From NCBI GenBank assembly GCA_964400405.1, contig CAYNUO010000008.1, positions 1 to 64,000 of the forward strand: a DNA stretch of 64,000 bases, written 5' to 3'. Position numbers and translations under genes: made by a program. Positions within the stretch are counted from its first letter, which is position 1. Each line of letters starts with the position of its first letter. Of the stretch, positions 1 through 11,334 are shown piece after piece. The stretch comes from CANKJK01 sp964400405. Lineage in GTDB: Bacteria; Acidobacteriota; Vicinamibacteria; Vicinamibacterales; UBA2999. Under the pieces are notes generated by a model. The model searched no databases, had not been told where the DNA came from, and saw nothing but the letters and a program-made list of their open reading frames with translations.

Positions 1-2
1 CG

Positions 3-830
3 ATCGAGGCGTATCGGAAGATCCGGAACACGATCCGCATCCTCGCGGCCAATCTCTACGACTTCGACCCCGCACGCGACGCGGTGCCGGTCGACCGGAT
101 GGAGGAGATCGATCGCTACATCCTCGCGCGGTTCGCGGAGACGGTGCAGAAGGTGAAGCCCGCCTACGAGCGCTATCAGTTCCAGACGATCTTCCAGGCC
201 ATCAATCAGCTGGTGACGGTGGATCTGAGCGCGTTCTACGTGGACGTCACGAAGGACCGGATGTACACCTGCGGGGCGGCCTCGCAGGCACGCCGCTCGG
301 GTCAGACCGCGATGTATCGGCTGCTCGACGGCCTGACGCGGCTGATGGCGCCCATCCTGCCGTTCACCGCGGACGAGATGTGGCGGCACATCCCGGGCGC
401 GCGCTCGGAGTCGGTGCATCTGGAGCTGTTCCCTGATGCCGATGGGTTGGCGTCGAAGGACCTGCTGGAACGCTGGGCGCGGCTGCTGGCCGTGCGCGAC
501 ACCGTGAACGCGGCACTGGAAGCGCAGCGGCAGGCCAAGGTGATCGGCAATGCGCTCAGCGCTCGCGTCACGCTGACGGTCAGCGGGCCGGTGGCGGCGC
601 TGCTGACACAGTATGAGAAGGAGCTGCCGACGCTGTTCATCGTCTCGGACCTCTCGCTGGTCACCGGCGGGACGGACGGACCTGACTCCATCGCCGTGAC
701 CGTTGAGAAGGCGCCGGGCGTGAAGTGCGAGCGGTGCTGGCGGTTCGTGCCGGCGGTGGCAACGGACGACGCAAACGCCGGCCTCTGCCCCCGTTGCGTG
801 GACGCCCTCTTCGGGTCGGCCGTCGCGTGA
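3..830 (+). CDS. ileS: Isoleucyl-tRNA synthetase, C-terminal part (5' end outside window)
   Basis: The reading frame is open from the first bases of the window, so only the C-terminal part (about 275 residues) is visible. It covers the helical anticodon-binding region and ends in a zinc-binding tail with CERCWRF followed about 15 residues later by CPRC, the four-cysteine element typical of bacterial IleRS. The family charges tRNA-Ile with isoleucine in the cytoplasm. The stop overlaps the GTG start of lspA (GTGA), and ileS-lspA adjacency is a common bacterial arrangement. The editing and catalytic domains lie upstream and cannot be checked here. Confidence 0.95.
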   Translation: MEAYRKIRNTIRILAANLYDFDPARDAVPVDRMEEIDRYILARFAETVQKVKPAYERYQFQTIFQAINQLVTVDLSAFYVDVTKDRMYTCGAASQARRSGQTAMYRLLDGLTRLMAPILPFTADEMWRHIPGARSESVHLELFPDADGLASKDLLERWARLLAVRDTVNAALEAQRQAKVIGNALSARVTLTVSGPVAALLTQYEKELPTLFIVSDLSLVTGGTDGPDSIAVTVEKAPGVKCERCWRFVPAVATDDANAGLCPRCVDALFGSAVA

Positions 831-1363
831 CGACAGAGGTGACGGCCGCCCCGGCGTCCGGCGCGGCCCAGGCGCCGTGGCGAGGCATGGTGGCACTTGT
901 CGGCGTGCTGGTCGTGGCCGACCAGCTGGCGAAGTGGGCCGTGCGGGCCAGACTCGAGCTCGGTGAAAGCGTCGCGGTCATCCCGGGGTTCCTGGACTTC
1001 ACGCGCGTGCACAACTCGGGCGCGGCGTTCGGGATGCTGAACGGGCTCGACCTCCCCTACAAGGCGGCGGCGCTCGCCGTGGTCGCGCTGGTCGCCCTGG
1101 TGGGCGTCGCCGTGTATGCCTCGACGCTGCCGGCCTCGGACCGGCTGGCACGGCTCGGCCTGACGTGCATCGTCGGCGGGGCGGCCGGGAACCTGATCGA
1201 CCGGGTCGCGCTCGGGCACGTCGTCGACTACGTCGATGCGTACTGGCGCGGCTGGCACTTCTGGGCGTTCAATGTGGCAGACGCCGCGATCACGATCGGC
1301 GCGGCGCTGATGATCCTCGACATCCTCGGAGTGGGAAAACGCGATGCATCCGGAACTCTTTAG
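827..1363 (+). CDS. lspA: Lipoprotein signal peptidase (signal peptidase II)
   Basis: The predicted protein has 178 residues and is a membrane aspartyl protease that cuts signal peptides from diacylglyceryl-modified prolipoproteins. The two catalytic aspartates are visible: D125 in GNLIDR and D152 in FNVAD, 27 residues apart as in other LspA proteins. The motif VHNSGAAFGML precedes them, and four hydrophobic segments are present. I chose the GTG at 827 because it overlaps the ileS stop by 4 bp; an earlier in-frame start would lie deep inside ileS. The gene overlaps lgt by 20 bp, so the two consecutive lipoprotein-maturation enzymes are probably translationally coupled. Confidence 0.95.
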   Translation: MTTEVTAAPASGAAQAPWRGMVALVGVLVVADQLAKWAVRARLELGESVAVIPGFLDFTRVHNSGAAFGMLNGLDLPYKAAALAVVALVALVGVAVYASTLPASDRLARLGLTCIVGGAAGNLIDRVALGHVVDYVDAYWRGWHFWAFNVADAAITIGAALMILDILGVGKRDASGTL

Positions 1364-2141
1364 CCTCGGCCCGGTCACGCTCTACTCCTACGGCGTGCTG
1401 CTCGCCGCGTCGTACCTGCTCGGGCTGCAGCTCGCGCGGCGCCGGGCGGCCGCCCGCGGCCTGGACCCGGGCCGCATTCTGGACCTCGGCATCTACATCA
1501 TCATCGCGGCGCTGGTCGGTGCGAAGCTGCTGCTGTTCATCGTCGACTTCGACACGTTCCGCCAGTCTCCGGGCGAGATGCTCTCGCTGGCCCGCGCCGG
1601 CGGCGTGTTCTACGGCGGACTCCTGGCGGCCGTCGGCGTCGCGTTCTGGTACATGTGGCGCCACGACCTGCCGTTCTGGACGACGTGTGACGTGTTCGCG
1701 CCGGGCATCGCGCTCGGCCACGTGACCGGACGGCTGGGGTGCCTGGCTGCCGGTTGCTGCTACGGCAAGCCGACGGACGTGCCGTGGGCGATCATCTTCA
1801 CGGACCCGAAGGCGCTGGCCAACGTCGGCACGCCGCTCAACATCCCGCTCCACCCCACGCAGATCTACGAGGCCGGCGCGGAGCTGTTGATCCTCGGGCT
1901 GCTGCTCTTCATCGAAGGCCGTCGCAAGGGCGGCAGGCCGGGCCAGACGTTCTGGCTCTACATGCTGCTCTACGCGATCACGCGTTTCATCATCGAGTTC
2001 TACCGGGGCGATCCCCGCGGCATGGTCGGCATGTTCTCGACGTCCCAGTTCATCTCGCTCGTGCTGGGCCCGCTGAGCCTCGCGATGCTGTTCTGGGTGT
2101 CGCGCCGCGGCGGTGGCGAGACGCGTCCGGCGACAGCGTAA
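1344..2141 (+). CDS. lgt: Prolipoprotein diacylglyceryl transferase
   Basis: This 265-residue multi-pass inner-membrane protein transfers diacylglycerol from phosphatidylglycerol to the lipobox cysteine of prolipoproteins, the step before LspA. The N-terminus carries the Lgt pattern PVTLYSYGVLLAASYLLGL. The family signature region is visible as HVTGRLGCLAAGCCYGKP, and the C-terminus has the RFIIEFYRGD motif. The cysteine-rich version of the signature differs from the Asn-rich proteobacterial one but keeps the invariant Gly-Arg. It overlaps lspA upstream and shares one base with rluD downstream (TAATG). Confidence 0.95.
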   Translation: MHPELFSLGPVTLYSYGVLLAASYLLGLQLARRRAAARGLDPGRILDLGIYIIIAALVGAKLLLFIVDFDTFRQSPGEMLSLARAGGVFYGGLLAAVGVAFWYMWRHDLPFWTTCDVFAPGIALGHVTGRLGCLAAGCCYGKPTDVPWAIIFTDPKALANVGTPLNIPLHPTQIYEAGAELLILGLLLFIEGRRKGGRPGQTFWLYMLLYAITRFIIEFYRGDPRGMVGMFSTSQFISLVLGPLSLAMLFWVSRRGGGETRPATA

Positions 2142-3118
2142 TGCCCCTGACATTCACCGTCCCCGACGACGCCGACGGCCAGCGGCTCGACCGCATCCTG
2201 ACGACGCTGCTGCCCGACCGGTCTCGCGCGCAGGTGCAGAAGCTCATCGAGGACGGGCACGTCACGGTCACGCGGAAGACGGCGAAGTCCAACCTCGCGA
2301 TGCGCGCGGGCGAGCCCATCGAAGTCGACGCCCCTGCACCGGTCATCTCCACGGTCGAGCCCGAAGAGCTCCCCCTCGACGTGCTGCACGAGGATGCCGA
2401 CGTCATCGTCATCAACAAGGCCGCCGGCATGGTCGTGCATCCCGGCGCGGGCCATGGCTCAGGCACGCTGGTCAACGCGCTTCTCCACCACGTGGACGAC
2501 CTGAGCGGCATCGGCGGCGAGCTCAGGCCGGGCATCGTCCACCGCCTCGACAAGGGCACCTCGGGCGTGATGGTCGTCGCGAAACACGACGCCGCACATC
2601 AGGAACTCTCGCGCCAGTTCCAGGATCGCGAGGTCGAGAAGGAGTACATCGCGCTGGTGTGGGGTGGCGTGCAGGCGGGCCGCCGCATCGATGCCGCAAT
2701 CGGCCGGGATCCCTCGAATCGCCAGAAGATGTCCGCGCGGGCGCGGTATTCGCGCGAAGCCGTCACACGCATTACCCGGGCCTGGACGTGGAAGGGGCTC
2801 TCGCTCATACATGTCGCGATTCACACCGGACGCACGCACCAGATCCGCGTCCACCTGAGCGCGATCGGCCACCCCATCATCGGCGACGCGCTGTATGGCG
2901 GCGTCCGCCGGCGCGTGCCCGGCGACATCCGTGCCGTGAACCGGCTCGAGCGGCCGTTTCTGCACGCGTGGCGGCTGGCCTTCTCGCATCCCGTGCACGG
3001 GAATCGGATGGAGTTCCGCGCTCCCCTGCCGCAGGAGCTGCTCACCGTGCTGCTCGACCTCGGGTACGAGGGTCCCATGGGTGAAGGAAGCACGGGCGAA
3101 GGCGACCCTCCGGCATGA
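2141..3118 (+). CDS. rluD: 23S rRNA pseudouridine synthase, RluA/RluD family
   Basis: The predicted protein has 325 residues. An N-terminal S4-like RNA-binding domain (about residues 13-75, with SRAQVQKLIEDGHV) precedes the pseudouridine synthase domain. The catalytic motif HRLDKGTSG is present, with its aspartate as the nucleophile, and TGRTHQIRVHL lies near the end. Domain order and length fit RluD, which modifies helix 69 of 23S rRNA; RluA/RluC-type specificity cannot be excluded from sequence alone. The ATG at 2141 overlaps the lgt stop as TAATG. A frame extension upstream of it lies inside lgt and is a shadow. Confidence 0.88.
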   Translation: MPLTFTVPDDADGQRLDRILTTLLPDRSRAQVQKLIEDGHVTVTRKTAKSNLAMRAGEPIEVDAPAPVISTVEPEELPLDVLHEDADVIVINKAAGMVVHPGAGHGSGTLVNALLHHVDDLSGIGGELRPGIVHRLDKGTSGVMVVAKHDAAHQELSRQFQDREVEKEYIALVWGGVQAGRRIDAAIGRDPSNRQKMSARARYSREAVTRITRAWTWKGLSLIHVAIHTGRTHQIRVHLSAIGHPIIGDALYGGVRRRVPGDIRAVNRLERPFLHAWRLAFSHPVHGNRMEFRAPLPQELLTVLLDLGYEGPMGEGSTGEGDPPA

Positions 3119-3666
3119 GCGGCGGGCCGATTCCACCGGAAGTCGTCCGGCAGATCTTCAAGGGCCGGATCTTCAGCGTGGCCGTCGAGACGGTCACGCT
3201 GCCGCACGGGCATCGCCTCGAGGCCGAAATCATCCGGCATCCGCCGTCCGTCGTGATCGTCCCGATCGACGCGGAGGGCCGCGTCATCCTGATCCGGCAG
3301 TACCGGCACGCCGTCGGACGCTGGCTCTGGGAGCTGCCTGCCGGGAGCACCGACCCCGGTGAGGACGCGCGGCTCGCGGCCGCACGGGAGTGCCAGGAAG
3401 AGATCGGACTGATTCCGTCAGGACTGACGCGCCTCGGCGCGTTCTTCCCGACGCCGGGCTACTGCGACGAGGAGATGATCTTCTTCCTCGCCACGGGGTT
3501 GCGCACGCCGGGGCCGGACGACCCGGTCGCCCACGCGGACGTCGACGAGCACATCGAGCCACGCGCGTACACGCGGGACGAGGCACAGCGTCTCGTCGAG
3601 CAGGGCGAGATTGGCGATCTGAAGACGGTGGCGGGGCTGGCGCTGCTGGCCAACCACCACCCCTGA
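3115..3666 (+). CDS. NUDIX hydrolase, ADP-ribose pyrophosphatase-like
   Basis: This 183-residue protein has a perfect Nudix box, GX5EX7REUXEEXGU, seen as GSTDPGED then AARECQEEIGL. The surrounding sequence (VLIRQYRHAVGRWLWELPAG, then FFPTPGYCDEEM) matches the ADP-ribose pyrophosphatase group (NudF-like), which hydrolyses ADP-sugars to AMP and sugar phosphate. The ATG overlaps the rluD stop by 4 bp (ATGA), making it the last gene of the ileS-lspA-lgt-rluD run. The substrate is inferred from family resemblance; other nucleoside diphosphate derivatives are possible. Confidence 0.88.
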   Translation: MSGGPIPPEVVRQIFKGRIFSVAVETVTLPHGHRLEAEIIRHPPSVVIVPIDAEGRVILIRQYRHAVGRWLWELPAGSTDPGEDARLAAARECQEEIGLIPSGLTRLGAFFPTPGYCDEEMIFFLATGLRTPGPDDPVAHADVDEHIEPRAYTRDEAQRLVEQGEIGDLKTVAGLALLANHHP

Positions 3667-3680
3667 TATGACCGGCGGCT

Positions 3681-3702
3681 CGCCGGGCCGCGGAGCCCGG
3701 CG
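3681..3702. terminator. Short perfect hairpin between convergent genes (possible bidirectional terminator)
   Basis: An 8-bp perfect inverted repeat (CGCCGGGC, 6-nt loop, GCCCGGCG) lies in the 57-bp gap between the NUDIX gene and lon, which converge. No T-run follows on either strand, so intrinsic termination is uncertain. Confidence 0.35.
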
Positions 3703-3723
3703 CCACCGGCGCGCGATGCGGCG

Positions 3724-6311
<2,588 letters not shown>

Positions 6312-6449
6312 GGCATGACCTCCTGCGCGAGCGGAGGCCGCACGCGGTGGTATTTCCAGATTACCTGATGGACGGAGGGGCCTTGCGGAAGGGGCGGGAG
6401 AAAACGGCTGGACCGCTTATACGCGGCCCAGCCGGACGAACACAAACGC

Positions 6450-6905
6450 TTAGTTGGCCATGTCGTAGAACAGGCCGGCCGAGCCCCGCCGCTGCGCAAG
6501 GATCCGCTCGCGCTGGGCCGCCGTCTCACGCGCCTCCTCGCAGTCCTTGCAGCGGACGGCGAAGGGCAGGGCGCGGAGGCGCGGCGCAGCGATTTCGTCG
6601 CCGCACTCGAAGCAGTTGCCGTAGAGGCCGTCGTCGAGCCGGCGCAGCGCCTGGTTGACCTTGTTCAGGGTCTCGGACTTCATCTGGATGAGCGCGAGCT
6701 CGATGTCGTCCTGGATGTCGATCTCGGAGCTCTCGCCCTGATCCGCGACGTCCCGCTCGCGTCCGCCTTCACCGCGCACGTCCCGCATCTTGCCCTGCAT
6801 CTCGCTGAGCAATTCCTGACGGCGGTGCTCGAGCATCTTCTTCAGCTCGGCGTAGCGGCTGGAACGGGTGTCGGTCCTGGTAGCGGTGGCTTTCTTGGTC
6901 GCCAT
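6450..6905 (-). CDS. DksA/TraR-type zinc-finger transcription factor
   Basis: This 151-residue cytoplasmic protein has a basic, Lys/Thr-rich N-terminus, a long charged helical region (about residues 20-90, coiled-coil-like) and a C4 zinc finger with CFECG and CKDC. This is the layout of DksA/TraR proteins, which enter the RNA polymerase secondary channel and act with ppGpp. Acidic residues near the coiled-coil tip are present (SSEIDIQDDIELA). It lies upstream of lon on the same strand with about 140 bp between. A (p)ppGpp synthetase gene lies 1 kb away on the other side of rpmB-ridA, which fits a shared stringent-response role. Whether it is a true DksA or a paralogue cannot be settled from sequence alone. 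Confidence 0.85.
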   Translation of the reverse strand: MATKKATATRTDTRSSRYAELKKMLEHRRQELLSEMQGKMRDVRGEGGRERDVADQGESSEIDIQDDIELALIQMKSETLNKVNQALRRLDDGLYGNCFECGDEIAAPRLRALPFAVRCKDCEEARETAAQRERILAQRRGSAGLFYDMAN

Positions 6906-7277
6906 GATGTCCTCGCGGTTCTGAATTCGCTCGCTCTAAAGGGCTCTGTCGGGCCGATCTTTAGCAACCGACGTGCCAGGTCTTTGCTCTGGCGTGGTGT
7001 CAATAAACCCTGGTGAATTAGACGGAAACAGGCCCTGGGCTGCCCCATTTCGGTTCATGATTCATCAGTTGATGACGTGAAGCTAGTCCGAAATTAGACA
7101 CTCTGATGATTTTCAGACACACACATCAAATCAAAGTTACACACCTATAGACGCCCGAATGACCCCGTCGGCCGGGTCGCACGTCGAATTTCCCGGCGAG
7201 ACGGGCCTGCGTGCTAGAATCAGCAGTTCTTGCGGGCCCGGCGTCGTGACTTCCGGGCCACAGACAGGGGATGTGTC
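6906..7277. other. AT-richer 372-bp intergenic region between dksA-like gene and rpmB
   Basis: No gene is supported in this divergent region. It is visibly less GC-rich than the surroundings and must carry promoters for both neighbours. On the plus strand a -10-like TAGAAT sits at 7215-7220, 57 bp before rpmB. A perfect 6-bp inverted repeat TCATCA-gt-TGATGA lies at 7062-7075 and could be an operator. I see no tRNA or recognisable riboswitch here. Confidence 0.5.
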
Positions 7278-7487
7278 GTGGCGAAGCGATGTGATGTGTG
7301 TGGGAAGGGGCCTGTGGCCGGTCGAACGGTGTCGCATGCCCATAACGTGGGCCTCCGGCGGTTCGAGCCGAACCTGCAGTCGGTTCGCGCGGTCGTGAAT
7401 GGCGCGACCCAGCGGCTTCGCGTGTGCACGCGCTGCCTGCGTTCGGGCAAGGTCGTCAAGGCCGCCCGCGTGACCAAGGTCGCGTGA
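7278..7487 (+). CDS. rpmB: 50S ribosomal protein L28, zinc-binding form
   Basis: The product has 69 residues starting at GTG 7278 (MAKRCDVCGKGPVAG). L28 is a late-assembling component of the large subunit. This is the four-cysteine (C+) form, with CDVC at the N-terminus and CTRC near the C-terminus, which holds a structural zinc. The motifs VSHAHN and RRFEPNLQ are typical of L28. The stop overlaps the GTG of the RidA gene (GTGA). An upstream in-frame GTG exists, but the conserved N-terminus begins at 7278. Confidence 0.95.
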   Translation: MAKRCDVCGKGPVAGRTVSHAHNVGLRRFEPNLQSVRAVVNGATQRLRVCTRCLRSGKVVKAARVTKVA

Positions 7488-7867
7488 GCGAACTGGTTGC
7501 CATCGCGCCAGCGGACGCACCGGCAGCCATCGGACCGTACTCGCCCGCCATCACGGCGGGTCCGTTCGTCTTTCTCTCCGGCCAGATCCCGCTCGATCCG
7601 TCAACGGGAGAACTGGTCGCCGGCGACGTCGCCGCGCAGACCGAGCAGGTGATGAAGAACCTCGCCGCGGTGCTCCGCGCGGCGGGCACCTCGCTGGATC
7701 GCATCGTGAAGACCACGATCTACCTGGCGGACCTCGAGGACTTCGGGGTCGTCAACGGCGTGTACGGACGGTTCGTCGGCACGCCGGCGCCGGCCCGCGC
7801 AACGGTCCAGGTCGCCCGCCTGCCGCGCAACGCCCGCGTCGAGATCGACGCGATCGCGCTGCGCTAG
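7484..7867 (+). CDS. ridA: RidA family 2-iminobutanoate/2-iminopropanoate deaminase
   Basis: This 127-residue protein has the RidA/YjgF signature: AIGPYSPAI near the N-terminus, FLSGQIPLDP, and a C-terminal RATVQVARLPRNARVEID with the conserved arginine that binds the imine substrate. RidA hydrolyses reactive enamines and imines released by PLP enzymes and forms cytoplasmic trimers. The GTG start overlaps the rpmB stop by 4 bp. The gene converges on rel, with only about 15 bp between stops. Confidence 0.93.
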   Translation: MSELVAIAPADAPAAIGPYSPAITAGPFVFLSGQIPLDPSTGELVAGDVAAQTEQVMKNLAAVLRAAGTSLDRIVKTTIYLADLEDFGVVNGVYGRFVGTPAPARATVQVARLPRNARVEIDAIALR

Positions 7868-7882
7868 CGCCTTCCCGCCCCT

Positions 7883-10048
7883 CTACATCCGCACCGCGCG
7901 TTCGACGGCGATCACGCCGTCGATGCCGCGCAGCGCCCGTATCACGCGGTCGAGATGCTTCACGTCGCGGATCTGCACAGTCATGTCGATCCGGGCCCGG
8001 CTCTCGTCGTCGGTCTGGGCGTCCATTCCCGTGATGTTCGTGTCGATCTCCGAGACCCGCGCGCTGATCGCGGCGAGCATGCCCTGCCGGTCCTCGACCT
8101 GCATCGTCAGGCGAACGGTGTAGGCCGCCTGGTCCGCGGTACCCGCATCCCATTCGACGTCGATCTGCCGTTCGGGGTCGATCATCAGGTTCAAGACGTT
8201 GGTGCAGCTCGCGGAATGCACTGACACGCCCTTGCCGCGCGTGACGTAGCCGACGATGCGCTCCCCGCGAATGGGGTTGCAGCACCGGGCGCGCGTGACC
8301 AGCAGGTCGTCCACGCCTCGAACCTTGATGCGATCCGGCGAGCCGGTGTCCGCCCGCGGGCGCCGGATGGGTTGGCCGTTCGGGTCGAGGAGCCGCTCCT
8401 TCAGGACCTCGGCGGGCGCGGACTTCTGCAGCACCGTGCGCGCCGAAATCTTCCCGTAGCCAATGTGCGCGAGCAGCTCTTCGGGCTTGCTGGCGCCGTA
8501 CTCGGCGGCGAACGCGGCGAAGCCAGGGCCCTCGAGCAGCGTCTTCGGATTGAGGTCGAAACGCCGCGCCTGCTTCTCGAACAACCGCCGGCCCAGCTCG
8601 ACGCTGCGTTCACGCTCCTCGGACTGGAGGACGTGCTTGATCTTGCCGCGCGCGCGTGAAGTGACCGCAAAGCTCAGCCAGTCCCGGCTCGGCCGGTGTC
8701 CGGGCTGCGTGAGGATCTCGACGATGTCGCCGTTCTTGAGCGGGGTGCGGAGCGGGACCATCTTGCCGTTCACCCGTGCGCCGACGCACTGGTGGCCGAC
8801 GTCCGTGTGGATGGCGTAGGCGAAGTCGACCGCGGTTGACCCGCGCCGCAGAGACCGCACCTCGCCCTTCGGCGTGAAGAGATAGACCTCCTCCGGATAG
8901 AGGTCGACCTTCAGGTTCTGCAGGAACTCCTGCGGATCCCGGATCTCCTGCTGCACTTCCAGCAGCTGACGCATCCACTGGAAGTAGTGCTCGTCGCGGT
9001 GCTCGCCGACGCGGCCTTCCTTGTACTTCCAGTGCGCGGCCACGCCGTCCTCGGCCCGATGGTGCATCTCCTCCGTGCGGATCTGCACTTCGAACGGGAG
9101 ACCACGGTCGCTGATCACGGACGTGTGGAGCGACTGGTACCCGTTGGGCCGGGGCATCGCGATGAAGTCCTTGAACCGGCCGGGCACGGGCGACCACGTC
9201 TGGTGGATGATGCCGAGCGCGCCATAGCAGTCCTTGACCGACGCCGTGATGATGCGCAGCGCCACGAAGTCATAGACCCGATCGAGGTCGATGTTCTGCC
9301 GGATCAACTTGCGGTGGATGCTGAAGAGACGCTTGATGCGGCCATCGATGCGGACGACGTGCACGTCCGCGGCGCGCAGCCGATCCGCCACGGTGCGCTG
9401 CAGCGACGTCATCGCTTCCTCGACGTCGCGGCGACGCGCCTCGACGCGGCTGCGGAGGCTCTCGTAGGCGTCGGGCTCGAGGTGCTGGAACGCCAGCTCC
9501 TCCAGTTCGTTCTTCAGCTTGCTCATGCCGAGCCGGCTGGCGATGGGCGCGAAGATGTCGAGCGTCTCCTGCGAGATACGCCGTTGCCGCTCTTCCGGGA
9601 GGTGGCCCAGCGTCCGCATGTTGTGCAGGCGGTCCGCCAGCTTGACGAGGATGACGCGGATGTCGTCCACCATCGCCAGGAGCATCTTGCGGAAGCTCTC
9701 GGCTTGACGCTCCTCGCTCGACGCGAAGTGGATGGCCGAAATCTTCGTCACGCCGGCCACGACATGGGCCACCTCGGCACCGAAGAGCTCCGCGACCCGG
9801 TCGGACGTGACGTGGGTGTCCTCGACTACGTCGTGCAGCACGCCGGCCGCGACCGCGACGGCATCGAGCCGCATGTCAGCCAGGATTGCCGCGACCGCGA
9901 CCGGGTGCATGAGGTAGGGCTCACCGGACTGGCGGAGCTGCCCTTCGTGCCCGTCGGCGGCGAACGCGTACGCGCGCCGGACGAGGTCCAGGTCCGCGGG
10001 CGACCCGTACTCGCCAAGCTTGTCGAGGACGCGCTGGAACGTCACCAT
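7883..10048 (-). CDS. rel: Bifunctional (p)ppGpp synthetase/hydrolase, RelA/SpoT homologue
   Basis: The predicted protein has 721 residues in the standard long RSH order: HD hydrolase domain (HDVVEDT near residue 70), synthetase domain (RIDGRIKRLFSIHRK, then PGRFKDFIAMPRPNGYQS), TGS domain (YLFTPKGEVRSLRRG), helical/zinc-finger-like region and C-terminal ACT domain. The intact HD motif and the basic RFKD synthetase motif suggest an enzyme that both makes and degrades (p)ppGpp. I chose ATG 10048 (MVTFQRVLDKLG), where similarity to RSH proteins begins; the frame is open further upstream into an unconserved basic stretch. It is convergent with ridA. Confidence 0.93.
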   Translation of the reverse strand: MVTFQRVLDKLGEYGSPADLDLVRRAYAFAADGHEGQLRQSGEPYLMHPVAVAAILADMRLDAVAVAAGVLHDVVEDTHVTSDRVAELFGAEVAHVVAGVTKISAIHFASSEERQAESFRKMLLAMVDDIRVILVKLADRLHNMRTLGHLPEERQRRISQETLDIFAPIASRLGMSKLKNELEELAFQHLEPDAYESLRSRVEARRRDVEEAMTSLQRTVADRLRAADVHVVRIDGRIKRLFSIHRKLIRQNIDLDRVYDFVALRIITASVKDCYGALGIIHQTWSPVPGRFKDFIAMPRPNGYQSLHTSVISDRGLPFEVQIRTEEMHHRAEDGVAAHWKYKEGRVGEHRDEHYFQWMRQLLEVQQEIRDPQEFLQNLKVDLYPEEVYLFTPKGEVRSLRRGSTAVDFAYAIHTDVGHQCVGARVNGKMVPLRTPLKNGDIVEILTQPGHRPSRDWLSFAVTSRARGKIKHVLQSEERERSVELGRRLFEKQARRFDLNPKTLLEGPGFAAFAAEYGASKPEELLAHIGYGKISARTVLQKSAPAEVLKERLLDPNGQPIRRPRADTGSPDRIKVRGVDDLLVTRARCCNPIRGERIVGYVTRGKGVSVHSASCTNVLNLMIDPERQIDVEWDAGTADQAAYTVRLTMQVEDRQGMLAAISARVSEIDTNITGMDAQTDDESRARIDMTVQIRDVKHLDRVIRALRGIDGVIAVERAVRM

Positions 10049-10193
10049 GGACTGTCCAAGGGTTCCGTTGCGGCGCCGGACGACCCGGCCCGCAGGAAGA
10101 ACTGAGGAGTGGGTGCCATCATAGCAACTCCGGGTGGAGCGATGCGGCACCCGCCCGGCGGGAATTTCGGCGTTTCGGGGCCAGAAACGTGCC

Positions 10194-10223
10194 TTGACTC
10201 GCTGGAAACCGGGTCACTATACT
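10194..10223 (+). promoter_or_regulatory. Sigma-70-type promoter for the TPR lipoprotein gene
   Basis: TTGACT at 10194-10199 and TATACT at 10218-10223 are separated by 18 bp. This is one of the clearest housekeeping promoters in the window. It sits 35 bp upstream of the start at 10258, which also has a G-rich Shine-Dalgarno-like AAGGGGG (10244-10250). Confidence 0.75.
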
Positions 10224-10257
10224 GACGCGCTTGCGGCACTACTTAAGGGGGCTAACG

Positions 10258-11208
10258 ATGCGGAAGTTTTCGGTCTCAACCTGTGCGCTGATTGCCGGGT
10301 TGGGCATGCTGGTGACCGGCTGCGGCCAGGTCGACATGCTGAAGTCCCGGCTGGCGTTCAAGGATGCCAACGGGCTCTACCAGGCGCAGGACTACCGGGG
10401 CGCCATGGCGAAGTACAAGGAAGCCCTCGAGCTGGACGCCGCGACCACTGGTCCTGCGGGTGCCTACTTCTTCCTGGCGAACAGTGCCGACAACCTGTTC
10501 CGTGCTGCCCGGAAGGGTGAGCCGGCCAATGACCAGCTGCTGACGGATGCGGTGGCCGGGTATCAGAAGGCCGCGGAGAGTTCCGCCGACCCCAAGATCA
10601 AGAAGCTCGCGCTGGAGTTCCTCGTCGCGGCCTACAACAACCCCGACAAGCTGAACGACCCGGGTCAGGCCGAGCCGATCCTGCTCCGGATGATCGAGCT
10701 GGACCCGAAGGACACGGCCAACCTGTTCGCCCTCGCGAAGATCTACGAGGACAGCGGCAACTACGAGCAGGCCGAGCAGATGCTGACCAAGGCGAAGGAG
10801 ACCTCGCCGAACGAACCCTCGGTCTACATGCAGCTGGCGGGCTACTACAACCGCCAGGGTGAGTTCGACAAGACCATCGACGCGCTGCAGCAGCGCGCGG
10901 CGAGGGAGCCGAACAACCCGGAGGCGCACTACACGATCGCCACCTACTACTGGGACAAGGCGTATCGCGACTTCCGCCTGAGCGACGCGGACAAGAAGAA
11001 GATGGTGCAGACCGGCGTTGACCTCGTGGACAAGGCGCTCTCGATCAAGAGCGACTACGCCGAAGCGATGGTCTACAAGAACCTGCTGCTCCGCCTGCAG
11101 GCAAACCTCGAGAAGGACCCGGCCCGGCAGCAGGCGCTGCTGAAGCAGGCCGACGCCCTGCGGGACCAGGCGCAGGACCTTCGCAAGAAGCAGCAGGCCG
11201 GCGCCTAG
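10258..11208 (+). CDS. Tetratricopeptide-repeat lipoprotein
   Basis: The 316-residue product begins with a lipoprotein signal (MRKFSVSTCALIAGLGML, then VTGC with the acceptor cysteine at residue 22). Helical TPR-like repeats follow across residues 35-260, with matches such as NLFALAKIYEDSGNYEQAEQ and NNPEAHYTIATYYWDKAYRD, and the C-terminus is Lys/Gln-rich. It should sit in the periplasm, attached to a membrane, as a protein-interaction scaffold. It has its own promoter and a strong terminator, so it is monocistronic. I do not recognise a specific function. Confidence 0.85.
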   Translation: MRKFSVSTCALIAGLGMLVTGCGQVDMLKSRLAFKDANGLYQAQDYRGAMAKYKEALELDAATTGPAGAYFFLANSADNLFRAARKGEPANDQLLTDAVAGYQKAAESSADPKIKKLALEFLVAAYNNPDKLNDPGQAEPILLRMIELDPKDTANLFALAKIYEDSGNYEQAEQMLTKAKETSPNEPSVYMQLAGYYNRQGEFDKTIDALQQRAAREPNNPEAHYTIATYYWDKAYRDFRLSDADKKKMVQTGVDLVDKALSIKSDYAEAMVYKNLLLRLQANLEKDPARQQALLKQADALRDQAQDLRKKQQAGA

Positions 11209-11233
11209 GCCCCGGCAGACCGCGGAATTTATG

Positions 11234-11266
11234 AGGGCCGCACCTGACGGGTGCGGCCCTTTTTTT
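11234..11266 (+). terminator. Rho-independent terminator of the TPR lipoprotein gene
   Basis: An 11-bp GC-rich stem (AGGGCCGCACC / GGTGCGGCCCT) with a short loop is followed by seven Ts, 25 bp after the stop codon. Confidence 0.93.
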
Positions 11267-11334
11267 CCGCCTCGAGTCCCGCGACTTACAAGGACGGCTG
11301 GACCTCGGACAGTCCGTAAACCTCCTCTGGCGGA

